Under the pieces are notes generated by a model. It searched no databases and was not told the DNA's origin. It worked only from the letters and a program-made list of their open reading frames with translations. A stretch of 64,000 nt of DNA from Cyanoderma ruficeps (Eukaryota; Chordata; Aves; Passeriformes; Timaliidae), in NCBI GenBank assembly GCA_008694505.1, contig VZDJ01000623.1, positions 15,340,988 to 15,404,987 on the forward strand, in the 5' to 3' direction. Shown piece after piece: positions 41,172 to 54,175 of this stretch (the stretch's first letter is position 1; every line of letters starts with the position of its first letter). The position numbers and the translations under genes are program-made.

Positions 41172-44100
41172 CACCAAAAAACATCACCAACAAAACCTCT
41201 TACTTGAAAATCTGAGCAATAGAATTTAAGGCTATATTTGACTTGAGAACAGTCTGAGAAAATGAGCTGATGATCTGAATCACAAAATACCCACACTGAA
41301 ATGCATTGTTTCATTTGTTTTCCTTAATGGAAATATGAACCTCCATGATCAAATGGCCAGACACAAAAATATTCAGTATTCAGAAGTACTTTAATATACC
41401 TAATATGAAGACAATTTTCAGACCATTTTAATGTGTAATCATGTAACAAATGAAAATTTTTGATGAGTGTTCTGACCTCACTGCACATACAGTTTCTCCC
41501 CAGTTCTGGCTGTAGATATTAACTTTATTTAGGTACGGCTGCATTGGGTAGCAAAATTCCTTTTGGAACTGCCATAGTTTTTCATATTTAATCTATTAAT
41601 GTGACGTAGAAAGAACCCATTTCCACCCGAATTCCGTAGAAAAAGAGTGATTAATAAAGGTATATACATTTCACTGAAAAGTGGGGGAAGAATATAGCAA
41701 GGCTGCACAGTCAAATACTCAGATATTACATCACTACCAAATCCATGCTCCCATGCAAGCAACGTTTTCCATGCAGGACATGTACTCACTTGCAACCTTC
41801 CTCTCAGGAAGAACAATACTGTCCTCTCCAGAACATTAGTAACACTGAAACTTTATTTGAGGAATTCAGCATGGGAATTATTGGAGTAAAGACCAACCAA
41901 ATCCACTGTCTTATAGTGGGAAAGACACTGAGAGTGCTTAAGGTTAAGATTCATTCAGGACATAATACTTTCATACTTCAAGGCTTCAAAATTAACTCAG
42001 GAGTAATAAATATTATGCTATAATATACAGTGCACTACTAAGACTTGGGATTTATAAGCAGTTAGGTGTAGAACCTTGGTATCCCTACTTGCTCTTAGAA
42101 AATGACATTTTTATCTGTATATCTTCAACATTTTTTGCAGTGGAGCATTTTCAGAACATCAGTGACAGCAACTGCAATAGAAGTGTCAATTTGTAGAGAT
42201 ATAACAAGATGACAGATACTTCTTCCCAAGAGATACCAGCTATTTATAGTACTGCCTTGTTCCCTGCCCCTCTAGCCTGTTTCTACCATTTCTTTTCTAA
42301 TTTCCAGTCTTTTTTCTGCCCTTTGCACTCCCTTTCTTCACCTATTTCATGATGCTTTTTATGATGTCTTGTCCTTTTCTCCCAATCTCCATATTTAATT
42401 TCTTCATACTTCCATCATAGCCTAGAGCTGGAATGACTCATTACTTCACTCTTTGTCCTGAAGCAACCTGTTACACTTTTATATGACATCATTTACAATA
42501 ATCATCTTTTTAATTTTGTTTTAAGGGAGCGCTTCAATGAAATACCTTACCAAGTGGCTTTAAAACTGCACAGGTCTAATAGAATTTCAAGAACAAAGTA
42601 TATTCCCTCAATTAGCTGAACCTACTAGGTACAAACCTGCCTTAAATTTTGATTTCAGAAGTAAAAATTAACCTTTGTAGGTTGCAGTGATCCGAGCGTG
42701 TTTATGTGCTTGCTAGGTCCCTTCACCATTGTTTTGCCTAATGTATACTTTTCTACTTATATATGTATATAGAAAATAATGACAACACTGTGATGTTCTA
42801 CTGTGAAGATAAAAAGAAATCGCAGGTGTATTTTCTTCCTCTTGCCACACAGTGAGTCTGAAGATAGAAGGAAGAAGACTTTTCTACCTTTAGCAAGCCT
42901 ATTTTACCCACAATAGATTTTTTCCATTTTTAAAAATGAAACTTCAGCTTGTCAAAAGTCATGCAAGTCTGATTAAGAAAAGACAGCTTATTGTGCAAAT
43001 GTATTGCAACCTCACCTTAGAATACTTTTCTACCTGTACAGTATTTTCTTCTGAGCTAAATAACTCAGGATGCAGTGCCCCATGGAAAATCATTGCCATT
43101 TTCTGGGTGCAGAGTGAACTCGCCTAAAGTAACTGTACTCTGAATGACCCTAATAAGAAACAAAGCCAGAATGCAACATCTTGATCTAAATGGAGACCAA
43201 GAAAATAGTGCCATTTATTTAATCCAGAACAAGATTACCCGTGACCACCTGCAATGCACTTTACACAGATATTCATCATCATGTTCTCAGGGAAGAAGCT
43301 ACTAGTGTCTTCCCCACTTATCAGACAACATAATAGGGTAAGGGTCTGTCAGTCTACAACACTGTCTTCAAACCTGAGCCCTTCTGTAGCTCCCTGGCTG
43401 GACAGTGAGACTAGAAACTTCTAATGTCACACTGCACTGTGTTGCAACTCATTTCACTTATCACAGTGTGGAGCTATGAATAAGAACCTTTTACCTGGAT
43501 CCCAGTCAACCCTTACAGTAACTGCTGATCTGCATTACTTACTGCTACAGGAACAAAAATAATGCCTGTCAAACACTGACATTTAGTGTCTCCTGTCTGG
43601 GAAATGGACAAAAAAATGTAATATCTGGAACAGAAGACAGCCCAGAGTCAACATGTAAGTGGGGGGTATTTTTGGCTTCTAAACTAATGAGTAAATGGCA
43701 TTCCTCTTCATTAAAATTCAAGCATGGATAAATAATGTATGGATCTACTGATATACAGAACTATTTTCAGTTGTGTTGGGTTTTACTTTTGGCACTCTTC
43801 TGGTATGTCTGCTCAAATAGTAGGAGAAGCTCCATACAGGTACCTGCGTGGACTAGAAAGGGCATGGTGACACACACCATTGCCATATCCCTGGTTGTCA
43901 GACCACAGATTTCCCAGAACCAGACACTTAATCCACAGCCTGGGATCAGGACAAGTGAAGCAGCTGAGGTTGGGAATCACAGCTGCCAGTATGCTGAGCA
44001 AGAGAAAACCAGAATAGGCAACCAATTCTATAAATTCTGTATTCAAGCTTTCACACTGAGATTTAGGCTTCTTCTAGAAGTCCAACTCAGACTGAGATTC

Positions 44101-44211
44101 AAATCTGGTGTCTCTCCTCCTGGAACTAGAGCCTAAATAATTCCTTTCTGTATACTCACCTCAATTGCCTCTTTATCTTCCTTTTTTAAACTCTCTAGAA
44201 GCAAACCCAGC

Positions 44212-44229
44212 GGGTTTTTCAAAAAACCC
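44212..44229. repeat. Short tight hairpin (8-bp arms, 2-base loop)
   Basis: GGGTTTTT (44212-44219) and AAAAACCC (44222-44229) are perfect reverse complements separated by CA. Such a small palindrome is common by chance in 64 kb, and no regulatory context is visible. Confidence 0.8.
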
Positions 44230-46245
44230 ACTGAAGACATCTCTGGGAGCTGGTGGGGAGCACTGTAGTGAGAGAAACTCAATATCATGTGTGTTTGGAT
44301 AGCAATTCATGTTCTACGTGGCTGCAGAGCAATGCAAGACTTCTGGGCTAATCAGAATGGAATAGGCATAAAAACCTGTACCTAAGAGCTTTTTAATGCC
44401 CTTGTTTTATAATAAATATGATCACAAATGCAGGGAAATGCATGGGTACTAACAAAGAGCTGAGACATGTAGGTGCTGAATTTCCATCCTGATCTCTGAA
44501 TGAGAATCTATGCTCCTAACCAACTTACTGAAACTAATGGTATCTCCCTGGGAAAAATAGGGCACATGCACTGCCTTCTTACTATTGAGAGCTGCTCTGT
44601 CTTTGGTCAAACAATTCTTCCTCCCCATATAGCTGGGAGAATGTTCAGTCATCTTCTCTGGTTGACTAGACCAGACCAGAAAGCACTTCTCAAACCAATA
44701 AGAGGCAAGACTTTTATATAGAGCAGTAATGACTATTCAGGAAATACAAATTAATATGGTCAACCACAGCTGGTTTACTATTCTATAAAACTGTTCTGAT
44801 AGTCTTTGAGAGAACTGGTAAAGAGAGTGAAGAAAACTCTTACTTCCAGTGACAAACAGATTTTGACTTTCATTTTCTACTTCCTGGCTAGTGATAAGTG
44901 AGCTCTCATCTTTCAATCCCTTGAACTCCCCACTTTAGTTGTCTGTGGCTGAAGTTAGTGTTCTGTGATCCCTGGAGTGGTTTTGAAACCCACAGTGGCT
45001 CTCTAATAAGTTATGTAAGAGCAGGACAGAGTGTGTAGTTGGTTTGCTCTTCAAGGATCATGGTACATTAAGTGGCTAATCTGAAGTATGAAAACTTCAA
45101 TTAATTTACTTTCAAGAGAATGAGCAGAACTCCTGAAACTACTTCACTCACAGAGAGGTTAGGGAAGCATGGAAAGGACTCCATAAGGTTTCAGCAGCCT
45201 GATATCCTTAAGAAAGACTGGTTTCCAGCATTTAAGCAAGGAAATGAGACCCAGGAGCCAATAGTCTAATCCAGCCTCTACCAATGTGTATGGGTTTCAC
45301 TCAAATACACCTTGTCCTATATGCACGTACCACACTTTTTACAATAAGTATTTACAATGATTCCTGACTGCCCTACATGGAATGTGTAAAGGGTATTACT
45401 GCCATTCCAGAAAATGTGGATCAAACGATTCTGTTGATAATGAAAAGATCTTTTCTGTCTGTCAGATAAGTTTTGCTGTGTTTACATAATCTCTTTGACT
45501 TCTTGTCACTTCTTCAAGATCTATTGATTAGTGTTGGTTCTATGTCCATGCCAGCATACTCTCTGGTATTCATTCCAGGGCTTGACAGTTCTTAGGAAAC
45601 TGAGTAAAAGACTTAAAGAGAATTTCAGGCACATTTCCATATGTAACCTACACAAAGGATTACCTATTTAGTGGTTTAGGGATGCTGACCACCACAAGAG
45701 TGCCATGTCTTTCTCTATAAAATGGATGGAATTTGACCTTTAAGGCTCAAGTGTGCTGCAATAATTTTTTTTAGCATAGTGTAAGTAATTATCCCATCTT
45801 TTGAGAAATGATTCAGATTATTTCACAACACTGTTTACATATAGATGTCAATGTGAAACACTGATATAAAAGAGAATACAAAATTTGGACTGAGTTCTCA
45901 CAGTACACACTTCTTGGACTGTCAGCAGAAAGTCGCTGACTTCTTCACAGGCAGCAGATTAGATTCAAATCTTCAGCATTCCAAAAAGACATCACCAATT
46001 TCAGGAGAATTAAAAAACAAAGGAAAAAACCCTAAATGGTCAATGTAATTAATCTCTGAAGAAATTTCACAGAAACAAATAACTAAATTAACAGAAATAT
46101 ATTTATTTCTAAAGAATTCTCCTTTATGAAAAATCATAAGGTAACTAATAGATATAAGACATTTTGTTATTAACAAAATCACCTCCTAAGTTCATTGCCC
46201 ACCAGGAACACACAAGAACACACACAAAAAAATCGACTAGACAAT

Positions 46246-46274
46246 AAAAAAAAAAAAAAGAGAGAGAAAGAGAG
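46246..46274. repeat. 29-base all-purine tract: A14 followed by (GA)n
   Basis: Fourteen A bases, then GAGAGAGAAAGAGAG, uninterrupted by pyrimidines. It follows a CA-rich stretch (46206-46230), making a compound simple repeat. Confidence 0.92.
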
Positions 46275-47455
46275 TCCCACATTCACATACACATGCAGAT
46301 TCATCTCTAAATAGCATTTAAATAAGGATTAACAGATATGATTATCAACTACTGAAAACTAGTATGGAATGCATGGCAGTGAAAAGGATATAAGTGGGGG
46401 TCTGGGAACCAGGCAAGGCGAAATGTTGCCTGAGTAACTGGGGAGAACTGTCGGGCCTGTGGTGTATATCCAAACAAGGAATGGATTCCAAAAGGAGTTC
46501 TAGAAGACCCACCATTAGAAAAACCTGAAATCTGAACCTAAGTTTTCAATATCAGTAACAATATCGAGGAATCATGCAACCATGTACATTTCAGAAAGGA
46601 TAAAGAGCCAAGAATTACACATACATAAGAATGTATGTTGAAAGTCACAACTTAGTTTTGCAATTTTATCTAATGAGCTTTTGAGGTAATAGAATTTATT
46701 ATGTGACTACTCTCAATGACTTCTCATTGATGTTTCTATTTGTTGCTTTTATTTGCCATCAAGAAGGTGTTCTCTGCACGGAAATGGGCCAGAAAAAAAG
46801 TTTCCTTTTTTTTAATAAAAATACACTTTCCCCAGTCTCACTATGATAGATCCAGTATTTGCTCTCTGTTTCACTCTATCCAAATTTTCTATGATTTTTT
46901 TTGATCATAAAGAAGTCCACATAGAGAGATTTATTTCTTTGTAATGGGTCTTCAGGTATAAAGAAAACCTCTAAAACTTCACTAATGCACCAGTATTTCA
47001 CATCTGTAAACAGCAACATTTCCTGCTGACATTCAATTTTGAGTTCAACCTGTACTTAAAATACCAGTAACTGCAAAGTTAAAATCCATTTTACAATTCA
47101 GCAGCTCACTTGTCCATATACAAGAGACCCATCAGAATGCCCCGGAATGGGCATGTTTAGCATTAATGGGCCTGTTAGCAGGTACATCCTTTTCATCAAA
47201 GCATTGAAAACCTCTGTGTGAAAAGACCACAACTATTTTTAATGACCTTTCCCAGATTAAGTCATGAAGCAATTCATCCTGGTGTGGAAATGTCAGTGGG
47301 AAGCTAGCACAATAAAATACAAGGTAAAATACAGTCTTTGTGCAGTCATTAAACTAATACTTCTTAAACTGTAGATGCAGTCAGCATCAAGTAACAGGAG
47401 CAGGATTACACTTTATACACTTGTGATTTTTCTGCTTTCTTCCTCCCTATTATAG

Positions 47456-47594
47456 TTTTTCCATCCCTGGAAGTGTTCAGAAAACAAGCAGACATTGCAC
47501 TTCATGATACAGTTTTGGGCATGGTGGTATTTGGCCAAAGACTTAATGATTTTTGAGGCCTTTTCCAACTTAAAGGAATCTATGATTCTATCAT
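47456..47594 (+). mobile_element. CR1 LINE extreme 3' end, plus strand, with ATTCTATGATTCT-type tail
   Basis: About 140 bp in CR1 sense orientation: 'TTTTTCCATCCCTGGAAGTG', 'TTCAGAAAACAAGCAGACATTG', 'TTTTTGAGGCCTTTTCCAAC', then 'GGAATCTATGATTCTAT' ending near 47594. The last part is the short 8-bp-type tandem tail that marks the true 3' terminus of CR1 elements. Only the last part of the element was inserted or remains. It carries no coding information. Confidence 0.88.
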
Positions 47595-48182
47595 CTTGCT
47601 ATCTTTTTTCCTTTCATGCTTCTGCAGGTTTTTTGCCTTAGGAATCCAGTGAATTTCTCCTGCAGTGAAGCAAAGCATCTTCACATCAGTTCAGAGACCT
47701 TCAGAGTATCCTCAGCTCCCTTTTCATTAGTCAGCCCAAGTGCAGGGTACCAGTGGAGTTCACACCTCCTCAACTTAAGGTATGGGACCACCTACATAAA
47801 TAGAAACAAACTCCTTTCTCAATTAAAAGTTGGTCTGTAAGAGGCAGAAATATAAGAACTGAAGTTGGAGAGGTGCCTTTCCAGAGGGCCAAGACCAAAT
47901 CCAGCCTATAGGAACAACAGGATCAATAAGTGGTATCACATGTTTACACCTCACTGAACACTCTGCAGCACTTCCAAACAGGGAGGGTTGCAAATTAATG
48001 ACTGACAAAACATCTGAGGAAAATGAGCCTCTCCTCCCAACAAAACACCAATTTGTGTAAGAGCACTGGGCTGGCAGCCAGAAAGCCATGTGTTACCATA
48101 AAACCTGCTCTGCCAAGGCCCTTTCTCTATACCCACGGGCAGAAACAGGCTTTATGCACTGAGTTTAGCCCTCTTTGCAGAA
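47595..48182. other. Unique spacer between two plus-strand CR1 tails
   Basis: About 590 bp with no recognised element. Both neighbouring CR1 copies point the same way, but this spacer does not look like CR1 interior. Confidence 0.6.
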
Positions 48183-48455
48183 ATAACTATTTCAAAGAGG
48201 TGGATAACCATAAACTAAAACACAAGAGGTTCCACCTCAACACAAAGAAGAACTTCTTTCACACTGAGGGTGGCAGAGCACTGGAAAAGGTGCCCAGGGA
48301 GGCTGTGAACTCTCCTTCTGTGGAGACATTCACACCCTCCTGCAGACCCATTCCTGTGTCACCTGCTCTAGGTGACCCTGCCTTGGCAGAGGTGTGCCAC
48401 TGGATGATCTCCAGAGGTCCCTTCCAACCCTAACAATCCTGTCACTCTGTGATTT
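48183..48455 (+). mobile_element. CR1 LINE 3' end, plus strand, with remnant of the ORF2 C-terminus
   Basis: About 270 bp in CR1 sense orientation. The first half, in the frame of the open stretch 48023-48433, reads like the C-terminal end of CR1 ORF2 (residues such as KLKHKRFHLN, then KVPREAVNSPSVETF), a segment often seen in avian CR1 translations. The second half holds the 3' tail: 'CACTGGATGATCTCCAGAGG', 'TCCCTTCCAACCCTAACAA', 'CACTCTGTGATTTC'. The open frame upstream of 48183 is unrelated unique sequence, so the 136-codon ORF is an accidental join of flank and CR1, not a gene. It lies about 590 bp from another plus-strand CR1 3' terminus. Since each copy has its own terminus, these are two separate insertions. 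Confidence 0.92.
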
Positions 48456-50885
48456 CAAGAATTATGTAATGACTTCAACATATTTTGGCATAACATACAT
48501 GTGCATTTTGCATCAAGCGCTCAGCACATGAAATAGACAGAAGATAATTATGCTGTTTTACAGAGGGAACATAATTTGTATACATCAGAGCAGAGAGGCT
48601 TAAAGGGGTTCTCAGGATCCCGAGAGTGTAAGAGTAAGTCAGTGAATGCCTGGATGTGCAAATTGTATCTGTAGCTCTCATGCTTCAAAGTGTTTATCAA
48701 TAGAAGATGCAATCATGGAAAGAAACAGAAAATCAAAGTTTTCAAGCAGAGCAGAGCACTCACTAAAAAGCAACACTGCCATTTAATTGTGCTTTCATCA
48801 TCCTTGGGATATGGATATGTGCAATTAACCCTAGCAGACTGAACACGCACATTCACAGCAAAAAACATAAGCATATATACTACAAATCTATTTTCTGTCA
48901 TAACTTTATGCTCTCTTCTTTGATCTTCCACAGCCTTTAATTTCATGTGGTGGCTGTTGACCAATTCTTTTTATACATATGCTCCAGTGATTTTTCTGTC
49001 TTCACTTTTATCCCTGCTTTTTCTGTTGTTCTTGGGTTTTGGGTTTTTTCCTGGGTTTTGTTTTTTACATATTGGCCTTTATTCAGTAAGAAAATTGAAA
49101 ACTATTTGACATTTCATTATTACTAAAAACCCCCAACAAATCTAAATGTTGAATAATGACTGCCTGTGATAAGAATTAATGGTTTTTCCAAAACTCTTCA
49201 TTACCTGTTGCATATTTCTTTACAAATAAGAACTATCCTAAACTGAAGTGCTCTTAGTTAATATAAAATGCATAGTAGCAAGTCACACAGGCTAAAAGTT
49301 CTGAAGGAACAAATATGATGCAGTAAAATAATAAACATCAAGGATCAACCCGTCACTTAACTGATTCTTAGTGGTAAGGGACTGCAAATGGGAAAATTGA
49401 TGCCATGGCATCAACTTTTTTAAAAGGTTTTGGGCAGATCTAAGGAATTAGAGAGTACATAATCGGTGTTTGTTCTGTTCTGGGAAAAAAATGTAGAAAC
49501 TATACAAATTAATAAACTACGAGGTGGAGCACAAAGATGTGGCAAAACAGGAAAAATTAAGCTGGATTGAACATACCACAGATATTGTTCACAGACTTTT
49601 CAAGTCTCTCCATTCAAATGAGACAACAATCACACAGATGAGCTTGGTTATTCTGCTTGGATTTTCAAAAAAACCAAAACCTATCCTTAACAAAAGTCTT
49701 TTAAATAAACTATGCTCTCAAGAGGTAAAAGGACAGATCCTCCATTGATTTAAAAGTTTGACGAGAACAGAAAATAAAGATTAGTAATAAAAGGCACTGT
49801 TTTGCTGCAGAAGATCACAGTGAAATCTGTTCAGAATCTCTATTAGCACCTACATAATTCAAAACAGTTACAAATCACCTGAGAATGAGAATAAGAGGGG
49901 GCAAACAGTGTCTGATGGGGATACTGAGTTATCCACAGTAACAAAATGAAACACAACCATGTAAAGCCACACAATGACCTTGTGCTGCTGGGTAATTCTG
50001 CACTAATTCCTGCCAGTAAAGGGTGGGATTCACCTGCTTAATCCCATGTGTCTTTAGTCATTTCTATGTGTTCAGGTACCCTTCCTCAACTCAAGGACCT
50101 CTCTTGAAGACAGCTACATCCTATCTCCTCCGAGCCCTTCAGCAGGAATGTCTCAGAGACACCAGAGCCACTAACTGGCATTCCATTCTGATCTCAGTGA
50201 AATTAAATATCCATTAATACAACCCCAACAACAATGGGTTTTAAGTGAACAATGATTGTTCAAAAATAGTTTCATATCCATTTATTTTTGAATTTATAAG
50301 AAACTCTGGTCTATGTCCCTTTTTTATTTTTGTTTTGTTATATAAACACGGGGTGAAAACATTTGCTTATAATTTATCCTTTTAGGCCATTTCTCAAGCT
50401 AATATATATTTTTCTGGATGACTTTGACTTAGATTTACATTTTTTATCTCAATGATTGGCAGCTGATAAACATCATCTTCAAAATTCAGCTCATTAAGAG
50501 GATGACATTGATAGAGAAGGTTAGTTTGTTTTTACTCATTTTAAATGAAATTTTATTTTTCCCTCTCCCTCTATAGATTCTTTAACTTTCCTTTGACTAA
50601 ATGTATGGAGCAGAAGACGTCTAACTCAATGTCTGAAGTTCAGTCTTAAGGGTGTTTCATGCTCCATTATTTTCTTTGTGGCATTACTCATGTTCCACCT
50701 GATCTCAATTCACACTGACTACATTAAGTTCATGATTTAATCCATTTTAATTCTGCCAAAAGTAGGATCCTATAGAAGACACAGCCTAAATATTTGGTGG
50801 GGGTGGTAGTGGTAAGGAGGGCTGTGTTGTCTTTTTTTATTAGTTCCTAGAGAGCAGCCAAATTTGCTTTTTACAAGTATCTCCC

Positions 50886-50897
50886 TTTTTTTTTTTT
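50886..50897. repeat. T12 homopolymer
   Basis: A run of 12 T bases in a T-rich local context (50830-50910). No retroposed body on the minus strand was recognised. Confidence 0.85.
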
Positions 50898-53497
50898 CCT
50901 TTAACTCCTGGGTGGTTGTCAAGCAGTAAAACCCAGTTCTTGATGCACTTCCACAGAAGCTTTTTCACTAGTCAATCATTCAACAGAGATTTGCCTCCTA
51001 CCCTCATCATTCAAGGGCTTCCTATTTTCTCTACCTCATTCCCTATGTTGCCACTGTAAGTACACCTGATTGATTGGTCCCAGTGCATCCTTATGTCCCT
51101 CTTCAACACATTTCCTGCTTCCTCTTTCTATTTTCTTTTCATTTCTTTCCCAGTCTTGACCACTGGCTGTTTGAGGACATCTGTTTTGAATCAGGTACTG
51201 CTAACTTCAGCCAAATTTGCTACCTTGCCATTTCCTTTAGCTGCACTATCTCCCCTCCTTGTAGATTCCTAGTAAAAATACATACCACAATTCAACTTTT
51301 TTCCAGTAGAACAGATACAATTTATGCCACCTTTGAAGAGTTTCCAATTATACAGTGGCAGAAAAAGTGCCCATATATAGTTCTAAGGAGTTCTGATAGG
51401 TGAGGTGATCTAACTGATTCACATTTCTTTGTCCAGATTACTGTCTTCTCTTCAATCTCCCAGTACAAAAGATCTGTTTTAGAGGGGTGTGTTATTAGAT
51501 GTGAATGCTACTATTGTCTGCCTTTGATCTACCTGCATTAGTGACCTACAAATTTGCTACGGTCCACGGAGCAACTAGATGATTTGAAAGAATTCAGAAA
51601 ACTACTCAGCATAATGCAATATTTTCAGAGCATCAATGTTCATCAAGAGTTGTCCAGTCTCTCTTCTTCAGGTGATATGTGGAATTTCCCACCAGAACTA
51701 TTTGAGATCTGTTTTTCTTGTGAAAAGTTCGAGTTTAGGTTTTGGTTTTCAGGGGGATTGATGAGGTATTTCAGATGGGAGTTTTGTTCTGCAGGACCAT
51801 ATTACCATATTAATGCTCATGGCTTCCTAAATTTTTGGCCTTTAAATTTCCTTGCCATGCTGCTCTGAGCCGAACTTTTCAGTCATTAATGAAAATCTAA
51901 AGCAAGTCTGCATATAATACTGGTGCTGGAAGCAGTGCCAGCATCATTACACAACTCATATATATCCATCTGGGCACAGGCACTCCCGGGGGTCTAAGAA
52001 GTCACGTAGCAAGACTAAACTCCAAGCCAATTAGCATGAACTTTTCTTTAAAACTTCCAGAGATAATGCAGCAGATCCTTAAAACCAGCAGGAGTTGGGT
52101 ACCAAACTGCTCTTGATGTTTTTGAAAGTCTATCTCTAAAAAATACAAGCAGCAGCTAATAATTTAGCAATTCTATCAAAACAAGCAATTAAGTGTGTCT
52201 TCTATGATTTGTTCTCTATAAAAATCATGCTGTTTGTTTACCCAAATTTCTATTACTCTCTAGACTTTACTGATTTCATCTCCGGGTATTTACTCAATTA
52301 TTTTATAAGGAATTGAAATCTAATTCATGAGCTACTCACAGTGACACCTAAATCTTTTCTCACAGCCAACCTGTCAAATGAAGAGGATCAGTCAATATAA
52401 AATAGACTATTTTTGCCAATGCATATTACTATACTTGGAGAGTAGAAAGTAACTGAGCTAACAGCTCAGTCAAATTTCACATTAAGACTTTGCTGAGCCT
52501 CCCAAATGATTTTAAATTGCCTACCTCTCCTAACTTTCTGCCCTGATTTGACTGAGAAATGTGGTTTAACTACTGTAGTTCTTGACCTTTTCTTCCACGG
52601 ACTAGCATAGGAATGTCCATCTGCAAAGGCTTAGGCAAAGGTCCTGTCCCAACTCAGTTTCTTGCTGCTTGCCCAGTTTGTCACTGAAGGTGGAGTTTGC
52701 GCCTTTTTTTTTGCATGTAATGTGTCTTAGGAGAAATCTTTAACAAATACACTTAGAAAAAGATAGTAACTGAAGTCCATAAGCATCACCTCTGCTTAGC
52801 CTTTTATTACACTTTGTACATTATATTACATTCTACAACCAGAGGCAGCTTGATACCTGTTAGATGGTGACACTAACATTGTCATGTTGTCACCAACATT
52901 TCTGCCACACCTTGAGAAGAGCCCAGTGGTTGCAGATCTATAAAGCGTGGTGATCCTAAGAGCTGCCTGATACGGGCCTTAGGTGCTGGCTCCTGCAATG
53001 CAGTTCATGAAAATTACAATGACAAAATTCAGAAAAAAGCAACATGTTGGCTAGAAGCAGGGAGAAATGCAAGTAAGAAAGGAGATAAATGGTTAATTTT
53101 TAAATTCCCTCTACCCTACTGCAAGTGCCTGCCTGATCTGTGCTTCTAAAACAAATCACAACACATTGTCGAAAGCCCTCAACCCTACTCCCATGCCTAA
53201 ACTGTCCTTTCGGGAGGAAAGTTTGCTTCATTCTTTTCCCTCAAAAGATGGATGAAGGCTGGGATGCTCTCAGTGTAACTGCATTCTTGTGAAGAGAAAT
53301 TCAGAGCTCAGCAAAAGCTTCACTCTGAAAAGTGCAATCACCAGCAGCAACTAATAAAGTTCAGACAGAGGAGGTCTCCATCCTCCCTGCAAAACATGGC
53401 TAGTTGTACCTGGAGAGATGAAGGAAGCTTCAGCAAGAAGGATGGGAAATGTACTTCTGGAAAGTCTGGTGTCTGAAATCTTGGAGACATATAAGCA

Positions 53498-53534
53498 GGG
53501 GAGCAGAGGAGGGGGGGATGGGAATGGACATGGG
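53498..53534 (+). other. G-rich tract with G-quadruplex potential
   Basis: G runs at 53498-53501, 53511-53517, 53520-53522 and 53532-53534, with spacers of up to 9 bases. The middle 7-base run can supply two G triplets, giving four triplets with loops of 1, 2 and 9 bases. It is the most G-rich short stretch I noticed outside CR1. Confidence 0.5.
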
Positions 53535-53903
53535 CTTCATGAACTGTCTGCTGGGACTTGGAAACTTAAATTTTATCCAAGATGCATTTCAGTCACTGAA
53601 TTGCTTATGTGGATCCATAGTCCCATGATGCATCCATGTCTGTTAGACTGGCAGTTTGAGAGGGTGTTTCATGGGAGCTCATCCTGGATAGGGAATAGAG
53701 GTGGGAACAAGGTGCTGCTTGTTATTCCCCAGCCTTTTCAATTTCATGGCATTTGGGGTCTTCTGGCTCCTGTTCAGAAAGCAAATTAAACTTGAGGCTT
53801 CTGCAGGTGTGACAGTATCTTCAGTCAGTGAACAATGAACAGAAAAATAAGTCAAGAACACAGATATAAAGACTGCAGCGGTAAGAACTGAATAAAAGAC
53901 TGT

Positions 53904-53935
53904 AAAAAACAAAACAAAACAAAACAAACAAAAAA
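53904..53935. repeat. (AAAAC)n microsatellite
   Basis: About 32 bases of AAAAC/AAAC units, from AAAAAACAAAACAAAAC onward. No retroposon body next to it was recognised. Confidence 0.93.
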
Positions 53936-54175
53936 CCCAGCATTTACTTTTATGTGCTTTTAAGTCAAGTTATTTTAAAGCAAAAAAATTCAAACCACCT
54001 TGAACATTGATAGTTTCAACCTGCAGCTACAATGCATAGATTTCTGTTCCTTTCCAAAATTCAATTATAAAGTATGCTATTATGCCAATGTTTTGGGGTT
54101 GCACCCAAAAACCAAACGCCGAAAATAATGAGGTTTTTTCCCACCTCCTGTCTTGTCTCCCTTCCCACCCCAGCA

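Larger units (their letters stand above)
21236..47455. other. Long, mostly unique stretch, no gene recognised
   Basis: About 26 kb whose only recognisable repeats are the weak CR1 scrap near 24.0 kb, the weak MIR-like scrap near 32.6 kb and the simple repeats listed separately. The longest open frame is 133 codons (43735-44136, plus), with no recognisable domain, and simple splice or promoter context is lacking. Very AT-rich sub-regions occur at about 28440-28860 and 36190-36400, with many TAAT/ATTA cores. A small GC-richer patch at 24430-24545 contains an ATG in good context followed closely by a GTGAGC string (discussed as a finding). CR1 is much sparser here than at the two ends of the window. 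Confidence 0.65.

Noticed and set aside
43735..44136. 133-codon plus-strand open frame with a hydrophobic N-terminal stretch that could pass for a membrane segment
   Set aside because: No family resemblance, no conserved motif, and chance length. One hydrophobic run is not evidence in T-rich DNA.
44340..44420. GGCATAAAA followed about 50 bp later by AATAAA, resembling the promoter and poly(A) arrangement of an LTR
   Set aside because: No paired LTR, TG...CA ends, target-site duplication or primer-binding site found; both strings are common in AT-rich DNA.
45690..45740. CTCTATAAAATGGATGG, considered as a MIR fragment
   Set aside because: Only one short block matches and the neighbouring MIR blocks are absent.
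46370..46510. GATATAAGTGGGGG stretch with a GC-richer follow-on, considered as a solo LTR fragment
   Set aside because: I could not identify ends, a family or a second copy in the window.
48023..48433. 136-codon plus-strand open frame
   Set aside because: Its second half is the decayed C-terminal end of CR1 ORF2 and the first half is unrelated flank, so it is an accidental fusion and not a gene.
53418..53789. 123-codon plus-strand open frame
   Set aside because: The Gly-rich part is a by-product of the G-rich tract and the remainder matches nothing recognisable.
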